64,000 bases of DNA from JACKAQ01 sp965227145 (GCA_965227145.1 OZ245730.1:2914001-2978000); one strand, 5' to 3'. Shown: positions 18,517-26,649, counted from the stretch's first letter. Notes: a model not told the origin generated them from the letters alone. Made by a program: numbers and translations.

Positions 18517-18897
18517 ATGATTGTTGAATACAAAAACGGCCTAAAATTTGAATTGTTTGACGATTTTGCAATAATTTATTTCCCAGAAGAATACTGGGTT
18601 GGTAGTTGGGGTTCAATGCTGGATTTGGTTAGACATAAGATAATAAGCCATGTTAAATATATTTTAATTGATTATTCAAATGTAAAGTTTATTGGTGATG
18701 GTAGCTTTGAGTCTGCAATTCTGAGAGAAGAATTCCAACAATTAGGCGGATCAGATGTTATTCATATATCCGTTCCTGAATGTATTAAAAATCTTTGGAA
18801 ATTGGCAGATCCTAAAAATGAAGTAAAACCTTTTCCCGAATTTATGAGTAAAGAAAACGCACTAAAATACATAACACTTAACCACAGAAAAAATTGA
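18517..18897 (+). CDS. STAS-like domain protein (cassette)
   Basis: 126 residues from ATG 18517, only 3 bp after the attC core, so translation must rely on attC-proximal sequence. The centre, HVKYILIDYSNVKFIGDGSFESAILREEF, matches the STAS pattern (lll-D-l-s-x-V-x-f-i-G/D-s-x-g), where anti-sigma-factor antagonists carry their phosphorylatable serine. LWKLADPKNEVKPFPEFMSKENALKYI follows like the end of a STAS fold. This suggests a soluble partner-switching or cell-signalling protein. The key serine position reads GDGS rather than DSSG, so function may differ. Confidence 0.55.
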   Translation: MIVEYKNGLKFELFDDFAIIYFPEEYWVGSWGSMLDLVRHKIISHVKYILIDYSNVKFIGDGSFESAILREEFQQLGGSDVIHISVPECIKNLWKLADPKNEVKPFPEFMSKENALKYITLNHRKN

Positions 18898-18973
18898 GAT
18901 TACCTGAATAAAGTTAATTGATGCTTTTTAATGGTATAGTTTTTCCCAAAAAGCAAAATATTATTAAACTATT

Positions 18974-19102
18974 TCTAACTTTCGGTTGTACCGGACGAAA
19001 CCGCAGGGCTGTGCTTTCGTTCTAAAAAATATTTGTGCAAATAAGTTTAATAAAATCAGCAGATTATGGCGTAGTGTTTCGCCGGTAAACCTTGTTGTTA
19101 GA
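18974..19102 (+). repeat. attC site, GAAAC subtype
   Basis: Closes the STAS-like cassette. ACGAAAC pairs with GTTTCG, but the right end is CTTGTTGTTAGAT, a hybrid of the two subtypes. Confidence 0.92.
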
Positions 19103-19121
19103 TTCGGGCAAAATTAAACAT

Positions 19122-19625
19122 ATGGAAATAAAGGTCAAAAAACCGATAATGTTTTTATCAATATTCGTCATTGTCGTAGCTGTTGATGCAGCTTTTAGTG
19201 GAATAACTTTGGGTAGAGATTTGATACTCAGTTGGATAATAATCCTAGGAATTCCTCTTGAATTGGTTGCTATTCTGTTTCTTATGCCAACGCTTCGCTT
19301 GTATTTCTCTGAAAAAGGCTTAAGGAGATATTGGAAAATTGGGATAGGTAAGTATATTCTTTGGGAGGATAACCGGTTCTCACTTCAATGGAACAATGTA
19401 TCAAAAGTGTTTTCAGCTTTTCCACTTTGGGTCCCTTTAAGAATGATCGGAATTGGAGGACGAACAAATCGTCGTTATTTAGTATTTTATGTTGGCTTTG
19501 TTACAACCCAAACAAAGGAATCGATATTGTACATAGCAACTCACGTGAAAAAAGAAGTGATAAGCAACGACGTTAAGAAACTAGTCAAAAAGTATAACCA
19601 AAAAAGAGACACTCTCAAAATGTAA
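19122..19625 (+). CDS. Cassette ORF, two-span membrane protein, PH-like C-terminus
   Basis: 167 residues from ATG 19122, about 20 bp after the attC core. Two hydrophobic spans at roughly 8-28 and 36-58. A 105-residue cytoplasmic domain follows (LYFSEKGLRRYWKIGIGKYILWED ... VSKVFSAFPLWVPLRMIG) that reads like a bacterial PH-type domain after a two-helix anchor. Family not firmly identified. The tail after the stop (19626-19722) is the 3' module of family C. Confidence 0.65.
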   Translation: MEIKVKKPIMFLSIFVIVVAVDAAFSGITLGRDLILSWIIILGIPLELVAILFLMPTLRLYFSEKGLRRYWKIGIGKYILWEDNRFSLQWNNVSKVFSAFPLWVPLRMIGIGGRTNRRYLVFYVGFVTTQTKESILYIATHVKKEVISNDVKKLVKKYNQKRDTLKM

Positions 19626-19722
19626 GTTTTGGCAAAGTTTATAATTCGGTCTTTGTCAATTCTGCGCTGCGGGTTAAAAGTAAGTCAGGTGGCGGAGCTT
19701 TGTAAAAATTTAGTGTTGCGTT

Positions 19723-19873
19723 TCTAACTTCCGGTTGTACCGGACGCAACCGCAGGGCTGTGCTTTCGTTCTAAATTTTATTTTGTGCAATTGGTTGTAA
19801 AATATCAGCAAATTCGGTGCATGTGTTGCGCCGGTCTCGAAGGGATGCCTTCGGCATAAACCGTGTTGTTAGA
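19723..19873 (+). repeat. attC site with extra internal hairpin
   Basis: Closes the cassette carrying the 19122-19625 ORF. The 22-nt insertion at 19836-19857 matches the one at 876-897 except for one base. Confidence 0.92.
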
Positions 19874-20075
19874 AGGCAAATCGAAAAAGGCTAAAAAGAC
19901 AAAAACCGTTTTGGGCTGTTGGAAAAACATAAACTCTTATCTGTTTTGGTTTACCATTTTGTGGTGAACATTCGTTTTTTGGTGCCAGTTTCTACATGTC
20001 GTGTTTTTGCGTCGTTGGTTGCCAACGCATATTTTTCTGCGGTAGTTGTTTCTGTGCAAATCGGTTTTGTGCAGT

Positions 20076-20203
20076 TCTAACTTTCGGTTGTACCGGACGC
20101 AACCACAGGGCTGTGCTTTTGTTCTAAAAAATAATTGTGCAAATAAGTTTAATAAAATCAGAAAATTGTGGCGTAGTGTTGCGCCGGTAAACCGTGTTGT
20201 TAG
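20076..20203 (+). repeat. attC site
   Basis: Closes the family B cassette 19874-20075. GCAACCACAGGG variant, R' core GTTAGCG. Confidence 0.91.
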
Positions 20204-20231
20204 CGACAAGAAATGTGAAGTGGACTTTAAT

Positions 20232-21161
20232 ATGGGAATTCATAACAATTGTATTTCAACTAAGAATTGTTTCAAGTATTGCAGGTTATTCAGTAAGCTT
20301 TTGTGTTGGTTCAGTTTTGGCATTTTTATATTAACAACTATGAATAGTTACGCTCAAACGGACAATAATGGGAATCCAATATTTAATTCAATTTCGATAA
20401 ATGAGCAACAATTTACCGAGTATAATCTAATATCAAACTATTACACACTAATAAACAATATCGAGAATAAAAACTCGTCGGTTTATGTTTCAGATACACC
20501 AACGCTAAATGAAATTGAAACTTCAGCTATTAAACTTCCATCAGATTTCTTTATTATTGCTAAGCTACAAAATGTATCTCACTTAATAATGTTGGTTAGT
20601 TCCCCTGAAAAGAAATTTCGAGTTATTAATATTGCAACAGAGAATGAATTAGAGTTTGATTGTGATCTGAATGGTGATATCACAGAAAATCGGGCAAATG
20701 AAATAATCCAAGAAAAATTTGATCCAAAAGCAAAAATTGAAAGTGGAATTCTCCATTTTAATGGCAAAAAACTTAAGATTATACCCAATGAGTCAATTAA
20801 CAATGCAGTTCTTTCATTGATTATGAAAGAAAAATTTTATGAATCACAACCTTCTGAATTCAAAATTCCAACGAAAGACGAGCTAAAAGAAATTATTTTA
20901 AAAGAATCTACGGAAGGTGGTAAATTTGATTTTTTTTCTGAAATCAAAGAAAAAGAATATAACGGTGTTCAGATAAAACCCGGAGTATTTACAACATTAG
21001 AGTCGATAGCATTATACAAATGGGGACGTGCAAATTATGATTTAGGAATTAATACCATTGAAGACGCCTATGCTATATATGCTGAATTTCGAAATCGTGA
21101 GATTACAGATAAGGAAAAAGCTTATATCAAAAAAGGATTTGAAAAAGAATGGGAAAAATAA
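20232..21161 (+). CDS. Cassette ORF, large exported hypothetical protein
   Basis: 309 residues from ATG 20232, about 28 bp after the attC core. The same frame is open back through the attC to 20046, but that part is attC-encoded. A hydrophobic segment near residues 24-40 followed by NSYAQTDN predicts a signal peptide. The mature protein is polar and lacks recognisable motifs; DELKEIILKESTEGGKFDFFSEIKE suggests mixed alpha/beta. The largest cassette product in the window. Confidence 0.68.
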   Translation: MGIHNNCISTKNCFKYCRLFSKLLCWFSFGIFILTTMNSYAQTDNNGNPIFNSISINEQQFTEYNLISNYYTLINNIENKNSSVYVSDTPTLNEIETSAIKLPSDFFIIAKLQNVSHLIMLVSSPEKKFRVINIATENELEFDCDLNGDITENRANEIIQEKFDPKAKIESGILHFNGKKLKIIPNESINNAVLSLIMKEKFYESQPSEFKIPTKDELKEIILKESTEGGKFDFFSEIKEKEYNGVQIKPGVFTTLESIALYKWGRANYDLGINTIEDAYAIYAEFRNREITDKEKAYIKKGFEKEWEK

Positions 21162-21204
21162 ATTTTTCATGGTCGTTATATTCCTAACAATTTGCCTGAT
21201 GGTC

Positions 21205-21334
21205 GCTAACTTCCGGTTGTACCGGACGCAACCGCAGGGCTGTGCTTTTGTTCTAAATTTTAGTTTGTGCAAATGGGTTGTAAAATATCAGCAAATTGTG
21301 GCGTAGTGTTGCGCCGGTAAACCGTGTTGTTAGA
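21205..21334 (+). repeat. attC site
   Basis: Closes the cassette carrying the 20232-21161 ORF. GCTAAC start, matched stem, GTTAGAT end. Confidence 0.93.
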
Positions 21335-21371
21335 TGGGTTCAATATAAAACATTCAAAGTGAACACTAAAT

Positions 21372-21782
21372 ATGCTTTTATTTAAAATAATAATTTTAAT
21401 ATTAATATTATGTACATTCTTTTTTGGACAAGAAATTAATCAAAACTTTCTAAATACAATTTGGATATGTGAAGTCACAAGCGAAGCCAATGATTCATTG
21501 TATCTCAATCTTGACTTGTCATTTATTAACTATAATTGTGAAATAGATGAGCACACCTATGGAACATTTAATATTTATAAAGACACTTTATATTTGTCTC
21601 AGGAATTTGGAGAGTTTGATTCTACATTTAAAGAAGGATCTATACATAGAAGAGGAAAAGCAATATATAAATATTTAATTTTAGACCAAGATAATATTAA
21701 ACTAGTTTGTTACAAGGAAAATAATGCATTGCAAGGAATTTTAGAATTTGATTGTGAAAATATTTTAAAAAAGGTAAAGTAA
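21372..21782 (+). CDS. Cassette ORF, exported lipocalin-like small protein
   Basis: 136 residues from ATG 21372. Signal peptide at residues 1-19 (IIILILILCTFFFGQ). The mature part (FLNTIWICEVTSEANDSLYLNLDLSF, then GTFNIYKDTLYLSQEF) shows the 'L-x-G/T-x-W ... L-x-F ... G-x-Y-x-x-x-x-D-T-L-x-L' layout of small lipocalin-like exported proteins. It is the only cassette here closed by a divergent attC. Confidence 0.68.
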   Translation: MLLFKIIILILILCTFFFGQEINQNFLNTIWICEVTSEANDSLYLNLDLSFINYNCEIDEHTYGTFNIYKDTLYLSQEFGEFDSTFKEGSIHRRGKAIYKYLILDQDNIKLVCYKENNALQGILEFDCENILKKVK

Positions 21783-21794
21783 ATAAATCACTTT

Positions 21795-21897
21795 TTTAAC
21801 CCGTACTGTACGCGACACTTGCGTCGCGCGATGAATTTCGTGAAAGTCCTGGGCAACCGCCCTATTCCGGTGCGCATGTAAGTACTAAATCGTTAGA
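21795..21897 (+). repeat. Divergent attC site
   Basis: 103 bp with no sequence match to the other attC sites but the same architecture: TTTAAC at 21795-21800, arm CGTACTGTACGCG, complementary right arm GCGCATGTAAGTACT and R' core GTTAGAT at 21892. The middle (CGACACTTGCGTCG) can form a further hairpin. It probably travelled with its cassette from an unrelated integron. Confidence 0.72.
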
Positions 21898-22145
21898 TTT
21901 AGTTTTGTATTTTTCAGAAAAAAAAAAAGACTCCGGAAAACGGAGCAATAGCCTACACAAAATTGATATTTAAAAGGAGCCCGTATTCGAAAGTGAAAGC
22001 CAAGTTGCAGGATTTGTTTTTAAGAGTCGGTTTACTTTAGTGCCAGTTTTTCGCAAGTTTATAATTTGGGTTTTGTATTCAACTGCGGGCTTCTGTAAAA
22101 ATGTAAGTCAGTTGGCGGAGCTTTGAAAAAACAAAGTGTTGCGGT

Positions 22146-22275
22146 TCTAACTTTCGGTTGTACCGGACGCAACCGCAGGGCTGGCAATTTCTTTCTAAGT
22201 TTTAGTCTGTGCAAACAGTTGTAGAATATCAGCAAATTTGGTGCAAGTGTTGCGCCGGTAAACCGTGTTGTTAGA
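22146..22275 (+). repeat. attC site
   Basis: Closes a diverged family C cassette (21898-22145). GGGCTGGCAATTTC in the middle, matched ACGCAAC/GTTGCG stem. Confidence 0.92.
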
Positions 22276-22523
22276 TTCAGTTTTCCATTTTTTCAAAAAA
22301 GAAAAGGCTCCAAAAATGGAGTAATTGCCAACGCAAAGTTAATATTTTAAAGACGTCCGCTTTCCATAAGTGAAAGCCAATTTTCAGGATAAATATTTAA
22401 GAGTCCGCGATTCAAAAAGTGTGGTTTTGGCAGGTTTTATTTTTACTTTTTCTGTTTTCTGTCAGTGTTTTGGTCAGTCATAATTTTTTATTTTTCTGTG
22501 CAGTGCAAATCAGTTTTTGCGGT

Positions 22524-22652
22524 TCTAACTTTCGGTTGTACCGGACGCAACCGCAGGGCTGTGCTTTCGTTCTAAGTTTAGTTTGTGCAAAATGGTTGTA
22601 AAACATCAGCAAATTTAGTGCATGTGTTGCGCCGGTAAACCGTGTTGTTAGA
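22524..22652 (+). repeat. attC site
   Basis: Closes the ORF-less cassette 22276-22523, which carries the same alternative 3' half as 3795-4040. Confidence 0.92.
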
Positions 22653-22855
22653 ATGCAAATCGAAAAAGGCTAAAAAGACAAAAACCGATTTTGGCTGTTG
22701 GAAAAACATAAACTCTTATCTGTTTTGGTTTACCATTTTGTTGTAAATGTTCATTTTTTGGTGCCAGTTTCTACATGTCGTGTTTTTGCGTCGTTGGCTG
22801 CCAACGCGTGTTTTGTCTGCGGTGGTTGTTTGTGTGCAAGTTCGTTTTGTGCGGT

Positions 22856-23007
22856 TCTAACTTTCGGTTGTACCGGACGCAACCGCAGGGCTGTGCTTTC
22901 GTTCTAAATTTTAGTTTGTGCAAATGGGTTGTAAAACATCAGCAAATTGTGGCGTAGTGTTGCGCCGGTCCCGATGGGATGCCTTCGGCATAAACCTTGT
23001 TGTTTTG
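22856..23007 (+). repeat. Terminal attC site with extra hairpin and lost R' core
   Basis: Last site of the array, closing the family B cassette 22653-22855. The left half is normal. The 22-nt hairpin insertion is at 22970-22991, and the right end reads TTGTTGTTTTGC instead of TTGTTAGA. It is probably no longer recombinogenic. Confidence 0.85.
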
Positions 23008-23060
23008 CAAGCTGTACTTGAGTCAGTCACTAAAATATTACTTTATTTATCTACGTTTAA

Positions 23061-24074
23061 ATGGTTTTTCAATACATGGGAAAGATCACCACATTATTTG
23101 TCAGTAAAGTTTTTGGGGCTATTGAGTGTAATATCGATAGTAAAAATGCCCTGGCCCAATCAATGGGGATTGAGTTAAACAAGCCGGTTTATATGATTTC
23201 GGATACACTGTATTATTCATTTTTTGAAAAGGCAGCCAAAATTGACCGAAATGGCGCAACGCTGCCTCTGAGAACGGGTGCTAATATGCAGATCGATGAC
23301 TATGGCGCTTTTGGGCTTGCCTGGAAATCGGCAACCACGCTTCGTGGGTCTTATAACCGTGCTGAACGGTATGCCCGGGTTCTAACCAGTGTTTCCACAT
23401 ATGAAGTGGAAACCACGAAAGATGGAGCGTTCATCCATTTGCACCGTTCCGGGGAAAGGCGTCTTGGTATGCGATTGTCGAACGAGGCTACCATTGCCAG
23501 CGTCTTAACGATCAGCAGGGAAGTGTCCACAGAAACAATTCATCCGATAGCCGTTTATTTCAAACACCCAGCACCGGAATCCATTGCAGGTCATGAAACC
23601 TTTTTTGGCTGTCCGGTGCATTTCGGCTCGGATAGAGACGCACTGCTCATCTCAAAGGAAAGTCTACATGCACCTAACAAGCTTGGTGATGAAAGTATTT
23701 CAAAATTCTTTCAATCACACCTTGAAACTGAACTGTCGAAACTTGAAGATGATACCGCCCTTGATGCGCAGGTTCGGCGTCATGTGACACAATCCCTGAG
23801 TGAGGGCGTGCCAATGATCTCTGATGTTGCCCTTCATCTTGGTATGAGTGGGCGAACCCTGCAACGACGGTTATCGGCGTTGGGATACTCGTATCAAACC
23901 CTGGTTGATGAATCACGACGACAGTTAGCTGAGCGCCTGTTGCGAAAAACCGACTTTTCCCTGGTTGAAATTGCTTTTATGACTGGCTTTTCCGAACAAA
24001 GTGCATTTGCCCGCGCATTTAAGCGCTGGGCTGGGCATACCCCCCGAAATTTCCGCATTCGTCATCAAACATAA
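23061..24074 (+). CDS. AraC-family transcriptional regulator
   Basis: 337 residues. The N-terminal part (residues 25-210) resembles the OruR/ArgR-like 'arabinose-binding-2' ligand domain of proteobacterial AraC regulators. The C-terminal AraC domain has two helix-turn-helix motifs (MISDVALHLGMSGRTLQRRLSALG, then SLVEIAFMTGFSEQSAFARAFKRWAGHTPRNFR). Starts 54 bp after the end of the integron. GC content and codon use are higher than in the cassettes, suggesting a separate acquisition. It probably regulates the oxidoreductase gene that follows, since two 21-bp-spaced repeats lie between them. The exact start (ATG 23061 or 23076) is uncertain. Confidence 0.9.
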   Translation: MVFQYMGKITTLFVSKVFGAIECNIDSKNALAQSMGIELNKPVYMISDTLYYSFFEKAAKIDRNGATLPLRTGANMQIDDYGAFGLAWKSATTLRGSYNRAERYARVLTSVSTYEVETTKDGAFIHLHRSGERRLGMRLSNEATIASVLTISREVSTETIHPIAVYFKHPAPESIAGHETFFGCPVHFGSDRDALLISKESLHAPNKLGDESISKFFQSHLETELSKLEDDTALDAQVRRHVTQSLSEGVPMISDVALHLGMSGRTLQRRLSALGYSYQTLVDESRRQLAERLLRKTDFSLVEIAFMTGFSEQSAFARAFKRWAGHTPRNFRIRHQT

Positions 24075-24088
24075 CCTCCAATTGCTGA

Positions 24089-24127
24089 AATTTGGCATCA
24101 GATGTCAAAAATTTGGCAGAGATCGTC
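24089..24127 (+). promoter_or_regulatory. Candidate AraC operator: two direct repeats 21 bp apart
   Basis: AATTTGGCATCAGATGTCAA at 24089 and AATTTGGCAGAGATCGTCAA at 24110 are in direct repeat exactly two helical turns apart. This is the arrangement of adjacent half-sites bound by AraC-family dimers. They lie between the AraC gene and the NmrA-like gene. Confidence 0.6.
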
Positions 24128-24268
24128 AAGAATTAAAATAACCCAATTGTTATTTTTTGCTTGTTACTAAGAACGATATGTCATCGTCAAGGTTGCTTTT
24201 TATCAATGGCAGTACTGCACATTTGAAAAGTAATCTCATTTATTCACTATTTTACTTAGGAGCAAGCT

Positions 24269-25117
24269 ATGACACATTTCAATCATAACAAAACGGCTGA
24301 TTTTAACGGTCAGATTCTCGTTCTTGGCGGGACCGGAAAAACAGGCCGACGCATCGTCACTGGTCTTCAGGCGAAAGGGATTCCGGTTCGAATTGGTTCG
24401 CGTTCTGCATCCCCATCGTTTGACTGGAACAATGAGAAAAGCTGGGATGCCTGTTTAGCAGATGTTGAAGCGATATACATCTCTTATGCACCGGATTTGG
24501 CTATGCCTGGCGCAACGGATACTATTCAAGCTCTGGTTGACCGAGCAAAACAAAAAGGTGTCCGGCGCCTGGTATTGCTGTCCGGTCGGGGCGAAGCCGA
24601 GGCTCAAGCCTGTGAACGCATAGTTCAGGAAAGTGGCCTGGCATGGACAATTGTTCGAGCCAGCTGGTTTTACCAAAATTTTTCTGAAGGCGCTTTTGTT
24701 GATATGGTTTCTGCCGGACAAATAACATTGCCTGCAGGCGATACTCCCGAGCCATTTGTTGATGTTGAAGATATTGCGGATGTTGCTATTGTTGCATTAA
24801 CGGAATCAGGACATTCCGGCGAAATCTATGAAGTGACCGGCCCGCGCCTGATGACATTTGCTGACATCGCTAAAGAAATATCAAAAGCGACACATCGAGA
24901 CATAACATACGTTCAGGTCCCACATGAGGGTTTTGTAACTGAAGTTGCAAATTCAGGTGCCCCGAAGGAAGTTGTTTGGATGCTGGATTATCTTTTTTCT
25001 ACAGTATTGGATGGGCGCAACGCCTACCTGACCGATGGGGTGCAGCGTGCCCTGGGTCGCCAGCCACGAGATTTCGCTGAGTATGCACGAACCGCAACCG
25101 CCGCTGGCGCATGGTAA
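24269..25117 (+). CDS. NmrA/ergot-biosynthesis-type NAD(P)-binding protein
   Basis: 282 residues from ATG 24269, with TTAGGAG upstream. The Rossmann dinucleotide motif is VLGGTGKTGRRIV (residues 16-28), with GxxGxxG spacing of the atypical SDR/NmrA group. LVLLSGRGEAEAQACERIVQESGLAWTIVRASWFYQNFSEG matches the substrate-side region of the same group. The catalytic Tyr-x3-Lys of classical SDRs is absent. It likely binds NAD(P)H as a reductase or redox sensor. It probably forms an operon with the small isomerase-like gene 44 bp downstream. Confidence 0.87.
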   Translation: MTHFNHNKTADFNGQILVLGGTGKTGRRIVTGLQAKGIPVRIGSRSASPSFDWNNEKSWDACLADVEAIYISYAPDLAMPGATDTIQALVDRAKQKGVRRLVLLSGRGEAEAQACERIVQESGLAWTIVRASWFYQNFSEGAFVDMVSAGQITLPAGDTPEPFVDVEDIADVAIVALTESGHSGEIYEVTGPRLMTFADIAKEISKATHRDITYVQVPHEGFVTEVANSGAPKEVVWMLDYLFSTVLDGRNAYLTDGVQRALGRQPRDFAEYARTATAAGAW

Positions 25118-25161
25118 AAATAAAGGAAATATCATTATCAAATCGATAAAGGAGCAAACGT

Positions 25162-25413
25162 ATGCGATTTATGCTGAAAGCTACATGGAATCAACCGTTT
25201 GATGAAACAATGCAGGCCCTGTTGCCCGCAGAGGAAGCCAGAGCGGATGAGTTAGCCGAGCAAGGGATAATGGAAGCTTTGTATCTCCCGGCTGATCAAT
25301 CGGGAGCGTGGTCAGTTTGGCGATGTAAATCGCACGACCAGGTCCGGGAAATCGCCCGGACGCTGCCGCTGTACAAGTTTCTGAACTTCGAAATAACGCC
25401 GTTGGAAGATTGA
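25162..25413 (+). CDS. Muconolactone isomerase-like / YciI-like small protein
   Basis: 83 residues from ATG 25162, with AAAGGAG upstream. A ferredoxin-like dimeric alpha/beta-barrel pattern: MRFMLKATWN, a helix with AEEARADELAEQGIMEALYLPAD, then WRCKSHDQVREIARTLPLYKFLNFEITPL. This order (beta strand, helix ending ELAEQGxxxxLW, 'LPLxxFxxxEITPL') is that of muconolactone delta-isomerase-type proteins. It is often found beside NmrA-like oxidoreductases. The substrate is unknown. Confidence 0.75.
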   Translation: MRFMLKATWNQPFDETMQALLPAEEARADELAEQGIMEALYLPADQSGAWSVWRCKSHDQVREIARTLPLYKFLNFEITPLED

Positions 25414-25600
25414 GAACAATTCGCTCAGCTATGATTGACAAAGTCAAGTTAGCAACTCGGCTTTGTCAATCCAGCCGAAGTATAACTGTAACCATTTTTT
25501 TATAGCAAAGTTACACACCTATGGGCAGTTGTTGAAAAAATAGTTTATAACCCAAATCCACTACCTGATCTAATGGATTCACGTTAAATCATCCATATCG

Positions 25601-25634
25601 GAATTTATGTTAAAAAAAAAGTGATTCGTGTTAG
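25601..25634 (+). promoter_or_regulatory. Candidate operator of the second AraC regulator
   Basis: GAATTTATGTTAA at 25601 and TGATTCGTGTTAG at 25622 are direct repeats with a 21-bp period; a third related copy, GGATTCACGTTAA, starts at 25575. The same motif recurs at 26650 and 26671 before the SDR genes, which suggests autoregulation plus target control. Confidence 0.55.
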
Positions 25635-25689
25635 AGATTTTCTACAAAAATGACTAATTTCGATAGTTACCAACAAAGAGAATCAGAAT

Positions 25690-26598
25690 ATGGATAATAA
25701 AACTATCAGACACAATTCCATTAGTCAACTTCATGAAACAATGGGATTTAACAAGCCTACCCATCCGTTGATCACCATTATTGATGTATCCAAACTTGCA
25801 TACGGTGAAGAACTCATTGGAACAAAATTTACATCTGACCTTTATTGCATTGCCCTTAAGGACAAAAGCTGCGGGCTTGACTATGGAAGAACCCATTACG
25901 ACTTTGATGAAGGCACCTTAATTTTTATGGCTCCCAATCAGGTGTTTTCGGTTAACAAAGCCCAGGCGCTAAATGAAGTCAAAGGTTGGATGCTTTACTT
26001 CCATCCGGACCTGATAAGAAATACTAAACTTGGCGACAGAATTGATCATTATTCTTTTTTCTCCTATGCGGTACATGAAGCGCTGCATTTATCCGCTCAA
26101 GAAGAAGCAACCATTACCCAAATTATCCAGATGATACAGGCAGAAATCAAAGAACGTATTGATAATCATAGCCAACGGGTTTTGGTCTCAGATATCGAAT
26201 TATTATTGAATTATTGTACGCGATATTACGAACGCCAGTTTAATACACGAACAGCACAAGGTCAGGATGTCGTATCAAAAGTAGAGTCGTTATTGAACGA
26301 TTATTTCAAATCCGGGAATTTATTGGAATTTGGCCCCCCTACTGTTCAATACCTCGCCAAGGAATGTTTCCTGTCCCCGGGCTATTTGAGTGATCTTTTA
26401 AAAAAAGAAACAGATAAAACCGCAAAAGACCACATTAACCACTTTTTGGTCGAAAAAGCCAAAAATCTACTCCTTGGTTCCAATGAATCGATCAGCGGCA
26501 TCGCTTATACGCTTGGCTTCAACTACCCGCATTATTTCAGCCGCCTTTTTAAAAGTAAAACCGGCATTACACCACAGGAATATCGACGCCAAAATTAA
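25690..26598 (+). CDS. AraC-family transcriptional regulator
   Basis: 302 residues from ATG 25690. N-terminal cupin-like sensing domain (residues 20-150: DFDEGTLIFMAPNQVFSV, the usual 'G-x-l-x-f-l-x-P-g-q' strand). C-terminal AraC DNA-binding domain with two helix-turn-helix motifs (TVQYLAKECFLSPGYLSDLLKKETDKTAKDHI, then SISGIAYTLGFNYPHYFSRLFKSKTGITPQEYR). Same strand as, and 150 bp upstream of, two SDR genes. This layout (AraC regulator plus short-chain dehydrogenases) is common in Bacteroidota accessory regions. Confidence 0.92.
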   Translation: MDNKTIRHNSISQLHETMGFNKPTHPLITIIDVSKLAYGEELIGTKFTSDLYCIALKDKSCGLDYGRTHYDFDEGTLIFMAPNQVFSVNKAQALNEVKGWMLYFHPDLIRNTKLGDRIDHYSFFSYAVHEALHLSAQEEATITQIIQMIQAEIKERIDNHSQRVLVSDIELLLNYCTRYYERQFNTRTAQGQDVVSKVESLLNDYFKSGNLLEFGPPTVQYLAKECFLSPGYLSDLLKKETDKTAKDHINHFLVEKAKNLLLGSNESISGIAYTLGFNYPHYFSRLFKSKTGITPQEYRRQN

Positions 26599-26649
26599 TT
26601 AAATGGTGATATTGCCCCACATTCTATAGCTTCTCGCCTAAAAAATCCA

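Larger units (their letters stand above)
1..23007 (+). mobile_element. Chromosomal integron cassette array (distal part)
   Basis: A run of 44 complete attC sites and one partial site, all in the same orientation, separated by 190-1850 bp. Each has an R''-like core ending in AAC, an inner CGGTTGTACCGG arm, a variable middle, a complementary CCGGTAAACCG arm and an R' core GTTAGA (consensus GTTRRRY). Integron integrases recognise exactly this folded bottom-strand structure. Fifteen cassettes carry an ORF on the plus strand just 5' of their attC and 29 do not. No integrase, attI or Pc promoter is in view; by orientation they should be to the left. The uniform attC sequence, array size and absence of resistance genes fit a sedentary chromosomal integron rather than a mobile one. 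The last attC, near 23007, has lost its R' core and marks the right end. Confidence 0.93.

Noticed and set aside
1..23007. CRISPR array
   Set aside because: Repeats are about 130 bp, not 24-40 bp, spacers are long and repeated themselves, and no cas genes are present; attC architecture explains them.
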